A stretch of 37,819 nt of DNA from an uncultured Devosia sp. (GTDB lineage Bacteria > Pseudomonadota > Alphaproteobacteria > Rhizobiales > Devosiaceae): NCBI RefSeq assembly GCF_913055165.1, contig NZ_CAJXJS010000035.1, positions 1 to 37,819 on the forward strand, read 5' to 3'. Shown here in pieces: positions 8,516 to 15,572 of this stretch. The notes below the pieces were generated by a model. The model worked only from the letters and a program-made list of their open reading frames with translations. It ran no database searches and was not told the DNA's origin. Position numbers and translations under genes: made by a program. How positions within the stretch are numbered: position 1 is the first letter of the stretch; every line of letters begins with the position of its first letter.

Positions 8516-10075
8516 ATGACGACCAGCGCGACGGATACGGCGCCAACCCGCATCGATGTCGAAGCGGTCAATTCCGCCAAGACCCGCCAGTCACTCTATG
8601 CAGCGCGGCGCAAGATCTTCCCCAAGCGGGCGTCGGGGTCCTTCCGGCGCCTGAAGTGGATCGTCATGGCCATCACCCTGACCATCTACTATGTCACGCC
8701 CTGGCTTCGCTGGGACCGCGGCGAGTATGCGCCCGACCAGGCCGTCCTGCTCGACCTGGCCAATCGCCGCTTCTACTTCTTCTTTCTCGAGATTTGGCCC
8801 CAGGAATTCTACTACGTGGCCGGTCTCCTGGTCATGGCCGGTGTCGGTCTTTTTCTCGTGACCTCCACCGTAGGGCGAGCTTGGTGCGGCTATACCTGCC
8901 CGCAGACGGTCTGGGTCGATCTGTTTCTCGTGGTCGAGCGCGCCATCGAGGGTGACCGCAATGCCCGCATCAAGTTGGAAGCGGCACCTTGGTCTCCAGG
9001 CAAACTCGTCAAACGGGTGAGCAAGCACGCCATCTGGCTGGTCATTGGTGTGCTGACCGGCGGTGCCTGGGTCTTCTACTTTGCTGACGCCCCAAGCCTC
9101 CTGCAGGATCTGGTCACTTTCCAGGCCCCGGTCGTCGCCTATGCGACCATCGGCATCCTCACCGCTACCACCTATACCTTTGGTGGGCTCATGCGCGAAC
9201 AGGTCTGCACCTATATGTGTCCCTGGCCGCGTATTCAGGCCGCTATGCTCGATGAACATTCGCTGACCGTTACTTACAATGACTGGAGGGGCGAGCCACG
9301 TGGCAAGCACGCCAAGAAAGCGGCTGCTGCGGGGGAAAGCCTTGGCGATTGCGTCGACTGCAACGCCTGCGTCGCCGTTTGCCCCATGGGGATCGACATA
9401 CGTGATGGGCAGCAGCTCGAATGCATCACCTGCGCCCTCTGCATTGACGCCTGCGACGATATCATGACGCGGCTGGGGCGCGATCGAGGGCTGATCTCCT
9501 ACACCACGCTCAGCGACTACGATGCCAACATGAAAGTGGCGACCGGTCCGGCCGGCATCGATCCGGCAAATGTCCGGCGTCCTGGCGGAGGCTGGGTCGA
9601 GCAGCTTCGTCACACAAACTGGCGTTCTGTCATTCGCCTGCGCACATTGATCTACTTTGCCGTATGGGCCCTGATCGGCGTGGCCATGTTGGTCGCCCTG
9701 TCGATGCGCAGCGAGCTGGGCCTCAACGTCCTGCACGATCGCAATCCGCTCTATGTCTTGCTGTCAGACGGGTCGATCCAGAACGGGTACGACGTCAAGA
9801 TCCTCAACATGACCAATGAACCGCGCCAAGTGACCTTCACCATTAACGGGTTGCCCGGCGCAACGCTGACCTCGCCGAACCTGGCTGACCAACCCACCGA
9901 TGCCATTGCGCTCAATGTTGAACCGGACCTGGTGCTGCCCTTGCGCATCTATGTCAGAGCGTCGGCGGATGAGGCCGCCCGGACGCATCAGTTCGAAATG
10001 ATCGTTCGTGCCGCCGATGACGAGACAGTCACAACCCAGCAAGTGCGCTTCGAAGCGCCCGGGAGTGTCAAATGA
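8516..10075 (+). CDS. ccoG: cbb3 oxidase assembly protein, copper-reducing iron-sulfur protein
   Basis: A 519-residue membrane protein (CcoG/FixG/RdxA). Known members have cupric reductase activity and supply Cu(I) to the CcoN CuB site. Visible parts are transmembrane segments from about residue 50, membrane-side Cys motifs WCGYTCPQTVW and CTYMCPWPR, and two ferredoxin-like 4Fe-4S motifs, C279-x2-C282-x2-C285-x3-C289-P and C303-x2-C306-x2-C309-x3-C313. The second lacks the usual Pro after the last Cys. The C-terminal 150 residues form the periplasmic beta-sandwich typical of the family. AGGAG upstream supports the ATG. First gene of ccoGHIS; its TGA overlaps the ccoH ATG. Confidence 0.96.
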   Translation: MTTSATDTAPTRIDVEAVNSAKTRQSLYAARRKIFPKRASGSFRRLKWIVMAITLTIYYVTPWLRWDRGEYAPDQAVLLDLANRRFYFFFLEIWPQEFYYVAGLLVMAGVGLFLVTSTVGRAWCGYTCPQTVWVDLFLVVERAIEGDRNARIKLEAAPWSPGKLVKRVSKHAIWLVIGVLTGGAWVFYFADAPSLLQDLVTFQAPVVAYATIGILTATTYTFGGLMREQVCTYMCPWPRIQAAMLDEHSLTVTYNDWRGEPRGKHAKKAAAAGESLGDCVDCNACVAVCPMGIDIRDGQQLECITCALCIDACDDIMTRLGRDRGLISYTTLSDYDANMKVATGPAGIDPANVRRPGGGWVEQLRHTNWRSVIRLRTLIYFAVWALIGVAMLVALSMRSELGLNVLHDRNPLYVLLSDGSIQNGYDVKILNMTNEPRQVTFTINGLPGATLTSPNLADQPTDAIALNVEPDLVLPLRIYVRASADEAARTHQFEMIVRAADDETVTTQQVRFEAPGSVK

Positions 10076-10542
10076 ATACGACCTCGAGAGAGTTCACCGG
10101 CTGGCATATGCTGGCCATCATCTGCACCTTCTTTGCGGTGATCATCGCCGTCAACTTGACCATGGCCATTTCCTCGATGCGGACCTGGACGGGACTGGTG
10201 GTTGCCAACTCCTACGTCGAGAGCCAGCGCTTCAATGAGAAGCAGCACCGGATCGCTGCCCAGAGAGCCGCCGGGTGGAGCATAGGCACCGACTATGTGG
10301 ATGGGAAGATCGTCTTTTCTGCCAAAGATGCCCTAGGGGCGCCGCTGGTCCTGGAGAGTGTCACCGCTTTTGTGCGGCGCCCCGTGGGTGGCCATGACGA
10401 CGCCACCGTTCAGATGCTGAGGGACGGAGATGACTATGCCGGGCAACACGACTTGTCCGCCGGAGTCTGGGACATAACCATCACGTCTGCACTCACCGAA
10501 CTGGGCGAGATCGAATACGAGTCCCGGGTCAACGTTAAATGA
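10072..10542 (+). CDS. ccoH: cbb3 oxidase assembly protein CcoH/FixH
   Basis: A 156-residue protein with a single N-terminal transmembrane helix (about 12-35) and a periplasmic beta-rich domain. FTGWHMLAIICTFFAVIIAVN and the following VVANSYVESQRFNEK are the hallmarks of FixH. In characterised bacteria CcoH is needed for stable assembly of the cbb3 complex. Both ends overlap neighbours as ATGA (ccoG before, ccoI after), indicating a tightly coupled operon. Confidence 0.93.
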   Translation: MNTTSREFTGWHMLAIICTFFAVIIAVNLTMAISSMRTWTGLVVANSYVESQRFNEKQHRIAAQRAAGWSIGTDYVDGKIVFSAKDALGAPLVLESVTAFVRRPVGGHDDATVQMLRDGDDYAGQHDLSAGVWDITITSALTELGEIEYESRVNVK

Positions 10543-12728
10543 CCGCCGAGGCGTTGACCGCGCCTGATGAGCCGGGCCCCGAAATTCTTTCCGATCTGGT
10601 TCACCTCAACGCCGAAGGCGAGCGGGAGATTTGCTTTGCCGTGCCTGACGCCTATTGCGCCAGTTGCATTGAGGCCATTGAGACGGGTCTGGCAAAGGTG
10701 GCGGGCGTAACGGGCGCGCGTGTCAACCTTACGCGCCGACAGGTAACGGTTCGCCATGACGCGGCAACCGATCTCAGCGCACTGGCTCCTGCCATCACCC
10801 GCAGCGGCTACCGCACCTTTGCGGTGGACCCTGCAGATGTGTCAGGCAAGGACGAGGTGCTGTCCGAACTCGTGCGATGCCTCGCCGTGGCGGGCTTCGC
10901 GGCAGGCAATATCATGTTGTTTTCCGTCTCGGTCTGGGCAGGCGCTGACCAGGCCACGCGTGACATGTTCCATTGGCTGTCGGCCCTGCTCGCCCTTCCG
11001 GCGGTCGCCTATTCGGGCCGTCCGTTCTTTCGCTCCGCCTGGTCGGCGGTGCGGGCGGGACGGACCAATATGGATGTGCCCATCGCAATCGGTGTTCTCG
11101 TCACCACCGCTCTGAGCCTTTTCGAAACGGCAACTGGCGGTATGCATGCCTATTTCGACGCCTCCACCATGCTGTTGTTCTTCCTGCTGGTCGGGCGGAC
11201 CCTCGACCACATGATGCGTGTGCGGGCTCGAAGCGCAGTGGAAGGATTGTCCCGTCTCCAACCCCGCGCGTCCACCTGCGTCCTGGATGATGGCACCACC
11301 CTGCTTGTGCGGCTGGCGCAGATCGAGCCAGGCATGACTTTGTTGGTCCGCGCGGGCGAGCGCCTGCCGGTCGATGCGCGTCTGCTGTCAGAATCTGGTC
11401 AGTTTGACCTCGCCATGGTCAGCGGCGAGTCCCGGCCGGCCTTGCTGACGGCGGGAGATGTGGTCGTCGCTGGCGCCGCGGTTCTGGAGAGCCCAATCCA
11501 GGTAGAAGTCCTGCGGCCCGCCGCGCAATCCTTCGTCAGCCGAATGGCCGAAATGATGCAGGCCTCCGAGGATGTTCGCACACGCTATCGACGACTGGCC
11601 GATCGTGTGGCGACACTTTATGCGCCCGTCGTCCATCTCGCGGCTGCCGCGACCCTGGCCGGGTGGTTGTTGGCTGGTGTCGGACTTCACGCGGCACTTC
11701 TCAACGCGGTTTCAGTGCTCATCATCACCTGCCCCTGCGCATTGGCGTTGGCCGTGCCCATCGTGCACGTGGTCGCGGCTGGCCGCCTGTTCAGCGCCGG
11801 AATTCTCGTGCGCGACGGGACGGCGCTGGAAAAGCTGGCGCGGGTTCGTCTTGTGGCCTTTGACAAGACTGGCACTATAACCGAGGGGCGGCCTCAATTG
11901 GTCAAGGGAGACTCGATCGCGCCGGATCTGTGGCGACGGGCCGTCCAGTTGGCGGGCGCCAGCAATCATCCCCTGTCACAGGCCTTGATCGCTGCGTCTC
12001 CCATTGCTGCGTCGGCGTTCCAAGCCTGTCGCGAAGTTGCAGGCGCTGGTGTGGAAGCGCTGGAGGATGGTGCCCTGTGGCGATTGGGCAATGCTGGCTT
12101 CTGCGGTGTGGAGGATGTCGGAAGTGAGGATGGTTCAGAGGTCTGGCTCAGTCGTAACGGAGAAGCCCTGGCCTGCTTCCGCTTTGACGACGCGCCACGG
12201 CCCGAGGCCGCCACTGCCCTCTCTGGGCTGGCGCGTCTGCAGGTCGAAACCACCATGCTCTCTGGTGATCGTCCAGCGGCCGTCGAAGCGATCGCCAGGG
12301 CGGTAGGACTGGCATCGTTCACGGGCGGCATGCAGCCGGCCGACAAGGTGGCGGCGATCGAACAGTCCCGGTCCACCGGCGCAACAGTGCTGATGGTGGG
12401 CGATGGTATCAACGACGCCCCCGCGATGCGCGCCGCCGATGTGTCGATGGCGCCGGGTACGGCGGCCGATATCGGTCTCGCCGCTGCCGATCTGATTATG
12501 ACGCGCAATCGCCTGACCGATGTGCCATTTGCAATCGCCATCGCCCGCAAGGCAGACAGGCTTGTGCGTCAGAACCTTATGTTTTCGGTGGGCTACAATG
12601 TGGTCGTTCTGCCCTTGGCTATTGCCGGTCAGGTGTCGCCCCTGATTGCTGCGGTGGCCATGTCGACCTCCTCGCTCGTCGTCGTCCTCAATGCCCTGCG
12701 CCTCAGGCTTGGCGCTGCTGATCGATAG
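10539..12728 (+). CDS. ccoI: Copper-exporting P1B-type ATPase for cbb3 oxidase maturation
   Basis: A 729-residue heavy-metal P-type ATPase. An N-terminal heavy-metal-binding domain carries C40-AS-C43. The intramembrane metal site is C398-P-C400 and the phosphorylation site D442-KTGT. The hinge GDGINDAPAM and the metal-domain segment SNHPLSQAL are present. Family members (CcoI/FixI) move Cu(I) across the inner membrane for the oxidase rather than for detoxification. Its position between ccoH and ccoS supports that. The start overlaps the ccoH stop. Confidence 0.96.
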   Translation: MTAEALTAPDEPGPEILSDLVHLNAEGEREICFAVPDAYCASCIEAIETGLAKVAGVTGARVNLTRRQVTVRHDAATDLSALAPAITRSGYRTFAVDPADVSGKDEVLSELVRCLAVAGFAAGNIMLFSVSVWAGADQATRDMFHWLSALLALPAVAYSGRPFFRSAWSAVRAGRTNMDVPIAIGVLVTTALSLFETATGGMHAYFDASTMLLFFLLVGRTLDHMMRVRARSAVEGLSRLQPRASTCVLDDGTTLLVRLAQIEPGMTLLVRAGERLPVDARLLSESGQFDLAMVSGESRPALLTAGDVVVAGAAVLESPIQVEVLRPAAQSFVSRMAEMMQASEDVRTRYRRLADRVATLYAPVVHLAAAATLAGWLLAGVGLHAALLNAVSVLIITCPCALALAVPIVHVVAAGRLFSAGILVRDGTALEKLARVRLVAFDKTGTITEGRPQLVKGDSIAPDLWRRAVQLAGASNHPLSQALIAASPIAASAFQACREVAGAGVEALEDGALWRLGNAGFCGVEDVGSEDGSEVWLSRNGEALACFRFDDAPRPEAATALSGLARLQVETTMLSGDRPAAVEAIARAVGLASFTGGMQPADKVAAIEQSRSTGATVLMVGDGINDAPAMRAADVSMAPGTAADIGLAAADLIMTRNRLTDVPFAIAIARKADRLVRQNLMFSVGYNVVVLPLAIAGQVSPLIAAVAMSTSSLVVVLNALRLRLGAADR

Positions 12729-12737
12729 GGAAGTTGC

Positions 12738-12929
12738 ATGTCCGGTCTCGCTATTCTCATCCCCTGTGCCCTTGGTTTGGGCTTGCTGGCCCTGGCGGCA
12801 TTCTACTGGTCGCTCAATTCGGGACAGTTCGACGATATCGAGGGCGCTGGACAGCGGATATTGCTCGACAGTCCCGGAGACGAGCCCCGCCGCACGCCTG
12901 TGCCGGCGCCGGATAAATCAGTGCAGTGA
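12738..12929 (+). CDS. ccoS: cbb3 oxidase assembly protein CcoS
   Basis: A 63-residue protein with one transmembrane helix (about 4-26) followed by the family stretch FYWSLNSGQFDDIEGAGQRIL. CcoS is required in characterised species for heme/Cu insertion into CcoN. It is the last gene of ccoGHIS, 9 bases after ccoI, with a GGGAAG ribosome site. Its 3' end overlaps the convergent hemerythrin-like gene by 12 bases. Confidence 0.95.
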   Translation: MSGLAILIPCALGLGLLALAAFYWSLNSGQFDDIEGAGQRILLDSPGDEPRRTPVPAPDKSVQ

Positions 12930-13370
12930 CCGGTCGGAGCGGGGCAGGTCTGCCAGAAGGCCGATGAGATCGCGCTGTCTGGCGATATGCCGGCGCAGGC
13001 CTTCGAAGAAGGCTCGCAGCAAGTAGCCCGTGGCATCCGCGGACAGGATAGGGCGTCCGGCGGCGAAGGCCAGCAGCACCTCCTGCACTTCCAACACAGC
13101 CTCGCTGTCCATCTTGTGCGCTTGTTCGATGTCTGCGGCTATCTTCTGAACGTCCCGCAGGGGCGAAGCCGCAAGTCCCGGCAAAAGCAGGGCCAGTTCG
13201 CACTCATGCATCCGCTTGAGTGCAACAATGGCTTCCGATGCGGCGCGCGCACACTGACCGGCCGGTACCCTGTCAGGCAAGGCATCCGCTATCTGTTCCA
13301 GCCCGTCACATGCTGCCGTGACACGCTCATAACATCTGCGAAGCGGGTCAAGCGATGTGTCTTCTGGCAT
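12918..13370 (-). CDS. Hemerythrin-like helical protein
   Basis: A predicted cytoplasmic all-helical protein of about 150 residues. Two stretches resemble hemerythrin HHE helices: ALKRMHECELALLLPGLA (H55, E56, E58) and FFEGLRRHIARQRDLI (H128, D134), with another His at 85 between them. The spacing of the acidic ligands is not canonical: the residue four after H128 is Gln, and E58 is three rather than four after H55. Oxygen, NO or iron sensing is therefore possible but unproven. The start is uncertain: ATG at 13370 fits a transcript from the nearby FNR-like box (predicted start near 13393), while ATG at 13391 adds seven residues and would leave almost no leader; the frame is open to 13541. It is divergent from pseudoazurin and convergent with ccoS. 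Family call is moderate. Confidence 0.6.
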   Translation of the reverse strand: MPEDTSLDPLRRCYERVTAACDGLEQIADALPDRVPAGQCARAASEAIVALKRMHECELALLLPGLAASPLRDVQKIAADIEQAHKMDSEAVLEVQEVLLAFAAGRPILSADATGYLLRAFFEGLRRHIARQRDLIGLLADLPRSDRSLH

Positions 13371-13427
13371 GGCTGATTTCTGGGAAAGCATGGCCAACTG
13401 ACCATAGCTGGCTTCATCCGCGCCCGT

Positions 13428-13441
13428 TTGCTCTGGATCAA
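13428..13441. promoter_or_regulatory. FNR/FixK-like site between the hemerythrin-like gene and pseudoazurin
   Basis: TTGCTCTGGATCAA matches TTGAT-N4-ATCAA with one mismatch in the left half (C for A at position 4). Class II geometry puts a plus-strand start near 13476, 37 bases before the pseudoazurin ATG, the same distance as at ccoN. This supports co-regulation of pseudoazurin with the oxidase genes. Confidence 0.62.
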
Positions 13442-13512
13442 AGACGCAGGGGTTCTCTCGAAATAGAGCTTGGCCACCCGGCCGTCGCGGCCCCTGAACC
13501 TGCGGAGCATGA

Positions 13513-13956
13513 ATGCCTAACTTCGTTACACCCCTGATCACCCTTCTTGCTCTGGCGGGTCTGACCGCTCCGGCTCTGGCAGAAGACCATCAGATCCATA
13601 TGCTGAATAAGGGCGAAGCAGGCGCCATGGTGTTCGAGCCCAACTATCTCGCTATCCAGCCAGGCGACACGGTGACCTTCCTGCCCACAGACAAGGGGCA
13701 CAATGTCGAGGCCATCAAGGACATGCTCCCTTCGGGCGTCGCCACGTTCAAAAGCAAGGTCAACGAGACCTTCACCATGACCTTTGACACTCCCGGGCTC
13801 TACGGCCTGAAGTGCACGCCCCACTTCCCCATGGGCATGGTCATGGCCATCGCCGCGGGCGAAGACCTTCCCAATCTGGAAACAACCCGCGCTGTCAAAT
13901 TGCCCGGCAAGGCCCAGGAGCGTTTCGACGCTGCTTTGGTCGGGCTTGGCCTCTAG
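13513..13956 (+). CDS. Pseudoazurin (periplasmic type 1 blue-copper protein)
   Basis: A 147-residue precursor with a Sec signal peptide ending near ALA-ED (residue 23). The mature part carries all four copper ligands of pseudoazurin: His63, Cys101, His104 and Met109, which become His40, Cys78, His81 and Met86 after cleavage, exactly the numbering of characterised pseudoazurins. The CTPHFPMGM ligand loop and the N-terminal [18 protein letters not shown] are diagnostic. Pseudoazurins shuttle electrons in the periplasm, classically to copper nitrite reductase or nitrous oxide reductase. Here no denitrification gene is present and the oxidase operon is next door, so cbb3 oxidase is a plausible acceptor. 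GGAG 5 bases upstream fixes the start. Confidence 0.93.
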   Translation: MPNFVTPLITLLALAGLTAPALAEDHQIHMLNKGEAGAMVFEPNYLAIQPGDTVTFLPTDKGHNVEAIKDMLPSGVATFKSKVNETFTMTFDTPGLYGLKCTPHFPMGMVMAIAAGEDLPNLETTRAVKLPGKAQERFDAALVGLGL

Positions 13957-14046
13957 TCGAGCAATCGTGCGCCTGCTCCAACGCCAAAGCGCGGCGGAGA
14001 AGGTTGGTCGCTACCGTTGCGGCAAGGACTGGAAAGATCAGGGAAA

Positions 14047-14120
14047 TGGAGCGGGTGAAGGGAATCGAACCCTCGTCGTAAGCTTGGGAAGCTTCTGCTC
14101 TACCATTGAGCTACACCCGC
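14047..14120 (-). tRNA. tRNA-Gly, anticodon CCC
   Basis: Read on minus the sequence folds as a 7-bp acceptor stem GCGGGTG/CACCCGC, D-arm GCTC-AATGGTA-GAGC, anticodon loop TTCCCAA (anticodon CCC), a 4-base variable region, and T-arm GAGGG-TTCGATT-CCCTT. Discriminator T is followed by an encoded CCA (complement of 14047-14049). The loop GCTTCCCAAGC closely matches the known bacterial tRNA-Gly(CCC). The base pair 27-43 is a mismatch (G-A). Confidence 0.95.
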
Positions 14121-14321
14121 CTGCGCCCCCTAGATGCTGGAAATCGTGGCCAGCGTCAAGCATTCACGCGAAGCGCTCACTTGGGCCGCAATTAAGAGGC
14201 GTGGCGTCAGCAGTCTGCCAACGAAATGATCGCCTCAGCGGCTTTCCACGGTGATTGGCACTATTGCGCTTGCTTTGCTCAAGAAACGCAAATATTGCGT
14301 AATTGAGCGAAAGGAACCGCA
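14121..14321. other. Intergenic region between tRNA-Gly and the first LacI gene
   Basis: About 200 bases with no convincing gene. It must hold the tRNA promoter (minus) and the regulator promoter (plus). The only clear structure is the inverted repeat at 14286-14300, listed separately. Confidence 0.7.
14286..14300. promoter_or_regulatory. Operator-like palindrome before the first LacI-family gene
   Basis: ACGCAA-ATA-TTGCGT is a perfect inverted repeat ending 21 bases before the regulator's ATG. The same TTGCGT/ACGCAA half-sites recur after the gene at 15338-15482, ahead of the glycan operon. This supports autoregulation by the LacI protein; binding is inferred. Confidence 0.65.
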
Positions 14322-15329
14322 ATGGCACCGGGCAAGCGCGCCAGCCAGGCCGATATTGCTGAAAAGCTGGGCGTGTCCGTGTCCACCGTGTCCCGGGCTC
14401 TGGCCAATGAGATCGGCATCAGTGACGCGGTGCGGGCCGAGGTTCAGCGCGTTGCGCGGCAGCTCGGCTACAAGAGCAAGCATCCCCCGGTCATGGGTCA
14501 CCTCGACAAGCGCGCATTGACGCTCGTGCCGCTCAACAGCGCCATGGGAAGTCTCGCCAGCTTCTATCACGGCATTGTCGCGGGCATGCGCGCCCAGGCC
14601 GAGGAGGTCGGCATGGTCCTTGATGTGCGGCTGGTCAATGAAGACATGGTGTCGCTCGATTTCATCCGGCGGCAGATCGCCAAGACTGGCGCCAATGGGG
14701 TGATCCTGGCCGGCATTGACCCGGATGAGGACATCGCCCATTGGGCCCACGAAACGGGGACGGCCGTCGTGCTGGCCAACGGCACCGACCCATTGATGCG
14801 CTTCAGCTCCGTGGCACCTGCAAATTTCTATGGCGCCTACCAGGCCACCCAGAGGCTGATCGATGCCGGGCATCGCAAGATCCTGCACTACACCTACCGG
14901 CATCGCCCCACCATTCTGCAGCGGCGGCGGGGCTTTGAAGCGGCCATCGCGGCCAATCCCGGCGTGACGGGCAATGTGGTCATCTCCAATGAACACTCCT
15001 CCCACGATCTGCTCGCGGCCCTCCTGGCCGGCGATCATGACGTCACCGCGGTGTTCTGCTGGAATGACGGGGTCGCTGTCGGCATGGTGGAGGCCTTGTT
15101 GGGGCAGGATTCGCCCATGCCGGCCGGTTTTTCCATTATCGGATTTGACGATCTGCCCATTGCCGGCATGGCCAATCCGCGGCTGAGCACCGTGCGGGTG
15201 GACCGCGAGGCGCTTGGTCGGGGCGTCATTCGTGTCCTGACCAACCAGCTCGACGGCGAGGCGGCCATTCAGCAGCTTGAAATCGGCGTTTCGCTGGTCG
15301 AGGGCGAGACCGTTCACAGCCTCGACTAA
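14322..15329 (+). CDS. LacI-family transcriptional regulator of the acidic-glycan operon
   Basis: A 335-residue DNA-binding regulator. The N-terminal helix-turn-helix is the LacI type (QADIAEKLGVSVSTVSRALAN, about residues 8-28), followed by the hinge helix region and a periplasmic-binding-protein-like effector domain ending in SIIGFDDLPIAGMANPRLSTVRVD. It probably represses the operon starting at 15573 and its own gene, with an imported sugar or breakdown product as inducer. Matching inverted repeats lie on both sides of the gene. The start ATG at 14322 has AAAGGA upstream (GAAAGGAACCGCA). Confidence 0.93.
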   Translation: MAPGKRASQADIAEKLGVSVSTVSRALANEIGISDAVRAEVQRVARQLGYKSKHPPVMGHLDKRALTLVPLNSAMGSLASFYHGIVAGMRAQAEEVGMVLDVRLVNEDMVSLDFIRRQIAKTGANGVILAGIDPDEDIAHWAHETGTAVVLANGTDPLMRFSSVAPANFYGAYQATQRLIDAGHRKILHYTYRHRPTILQRRRGFEAAIAANPGVTGNVVISNEHSSHDLLAALLAGDHDVTAVFCWNDGVAVGMVEALLGQDSPMPAGFSIIGFDDLPIAGMANPRLSTVRVDREALGRGVIRVLTNQLDGEAAIQQLEIGVSLVEGETVHSLD

Positions 15330-15337
15330 CGCCATTT

Positions 15338-15482
15338 TTGCGTAACTTTTTTCCTGCGCATGTTGAAAACCAACCGTCAGCGGTGCCCTTGGTGGGCACT
15401 ATCCGGCTGCCCTGACGACGCAATTTCCGCAAAATTGCGTAAATTGCGTGAAATGCGCAAAAAGCTTGAATTTGCGCAAATT
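15338..15482. promoter_or_regulatory. Cluster of LacI-type operator repeats before the glycan operon
   Basis: This 145-base stretch holds a half-site TTGCGT (15338-15343), a perfect inverted repeat ACGCAATTT-N5-AAATTGCGT (15418-15440), a second copy of AAATTGCGT directly abutting it (15441-15449), the repeat TTGCG-N7-CGCAA (15444-15460), and a perfect 14-base palindrome AATTTGCGCAAATT (15469-15482). All share the half-site of the palindrome at 14286-14300. The rest of 15330-15572 holds nothing gene-like; the promoter of the heparinase gene must lie here. Several overlapping sites suggest cooperative or looping repression. Confidence 0.65.
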
Positions 15483-15572
15483 GGTGCATAGCCTTGCATG
15501 GCGCCTGAACAACCCGCCAAGGGAAATCGCTGACAGACTGTTAGCGCCGGGCGCCACCCAGGGAGGGATCGC

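Noticed and set aside
13428..13956. Part of a denitrification cluster
   Set aside because: Pseudoazurin alone suggests it, but no nir, nor or nos gene is visible anywhere in the window.
14047..14120. Reading the tRNA as Gly(TCC)
   Set aside because: With standard arm lengths the seven-base loop is TTCCCAA, which places CCC at positions 34-36, as in other bacterial tRNA-Gly(CCC).
14235..15335. Minus-strand open frame of 366 codons opposite the first LacI gene
   Set aside because: Antisense to a full-length LacI-family protein with flanking operators; composition is that of a shadow.
15418..15482. CRISPR-like or satellite repeats
   Set aside because: The repeats are 9-14 bases, mostly inverted, without spacers of uniform length and lie before an operon controlled by a LacI protein; operators explain them.
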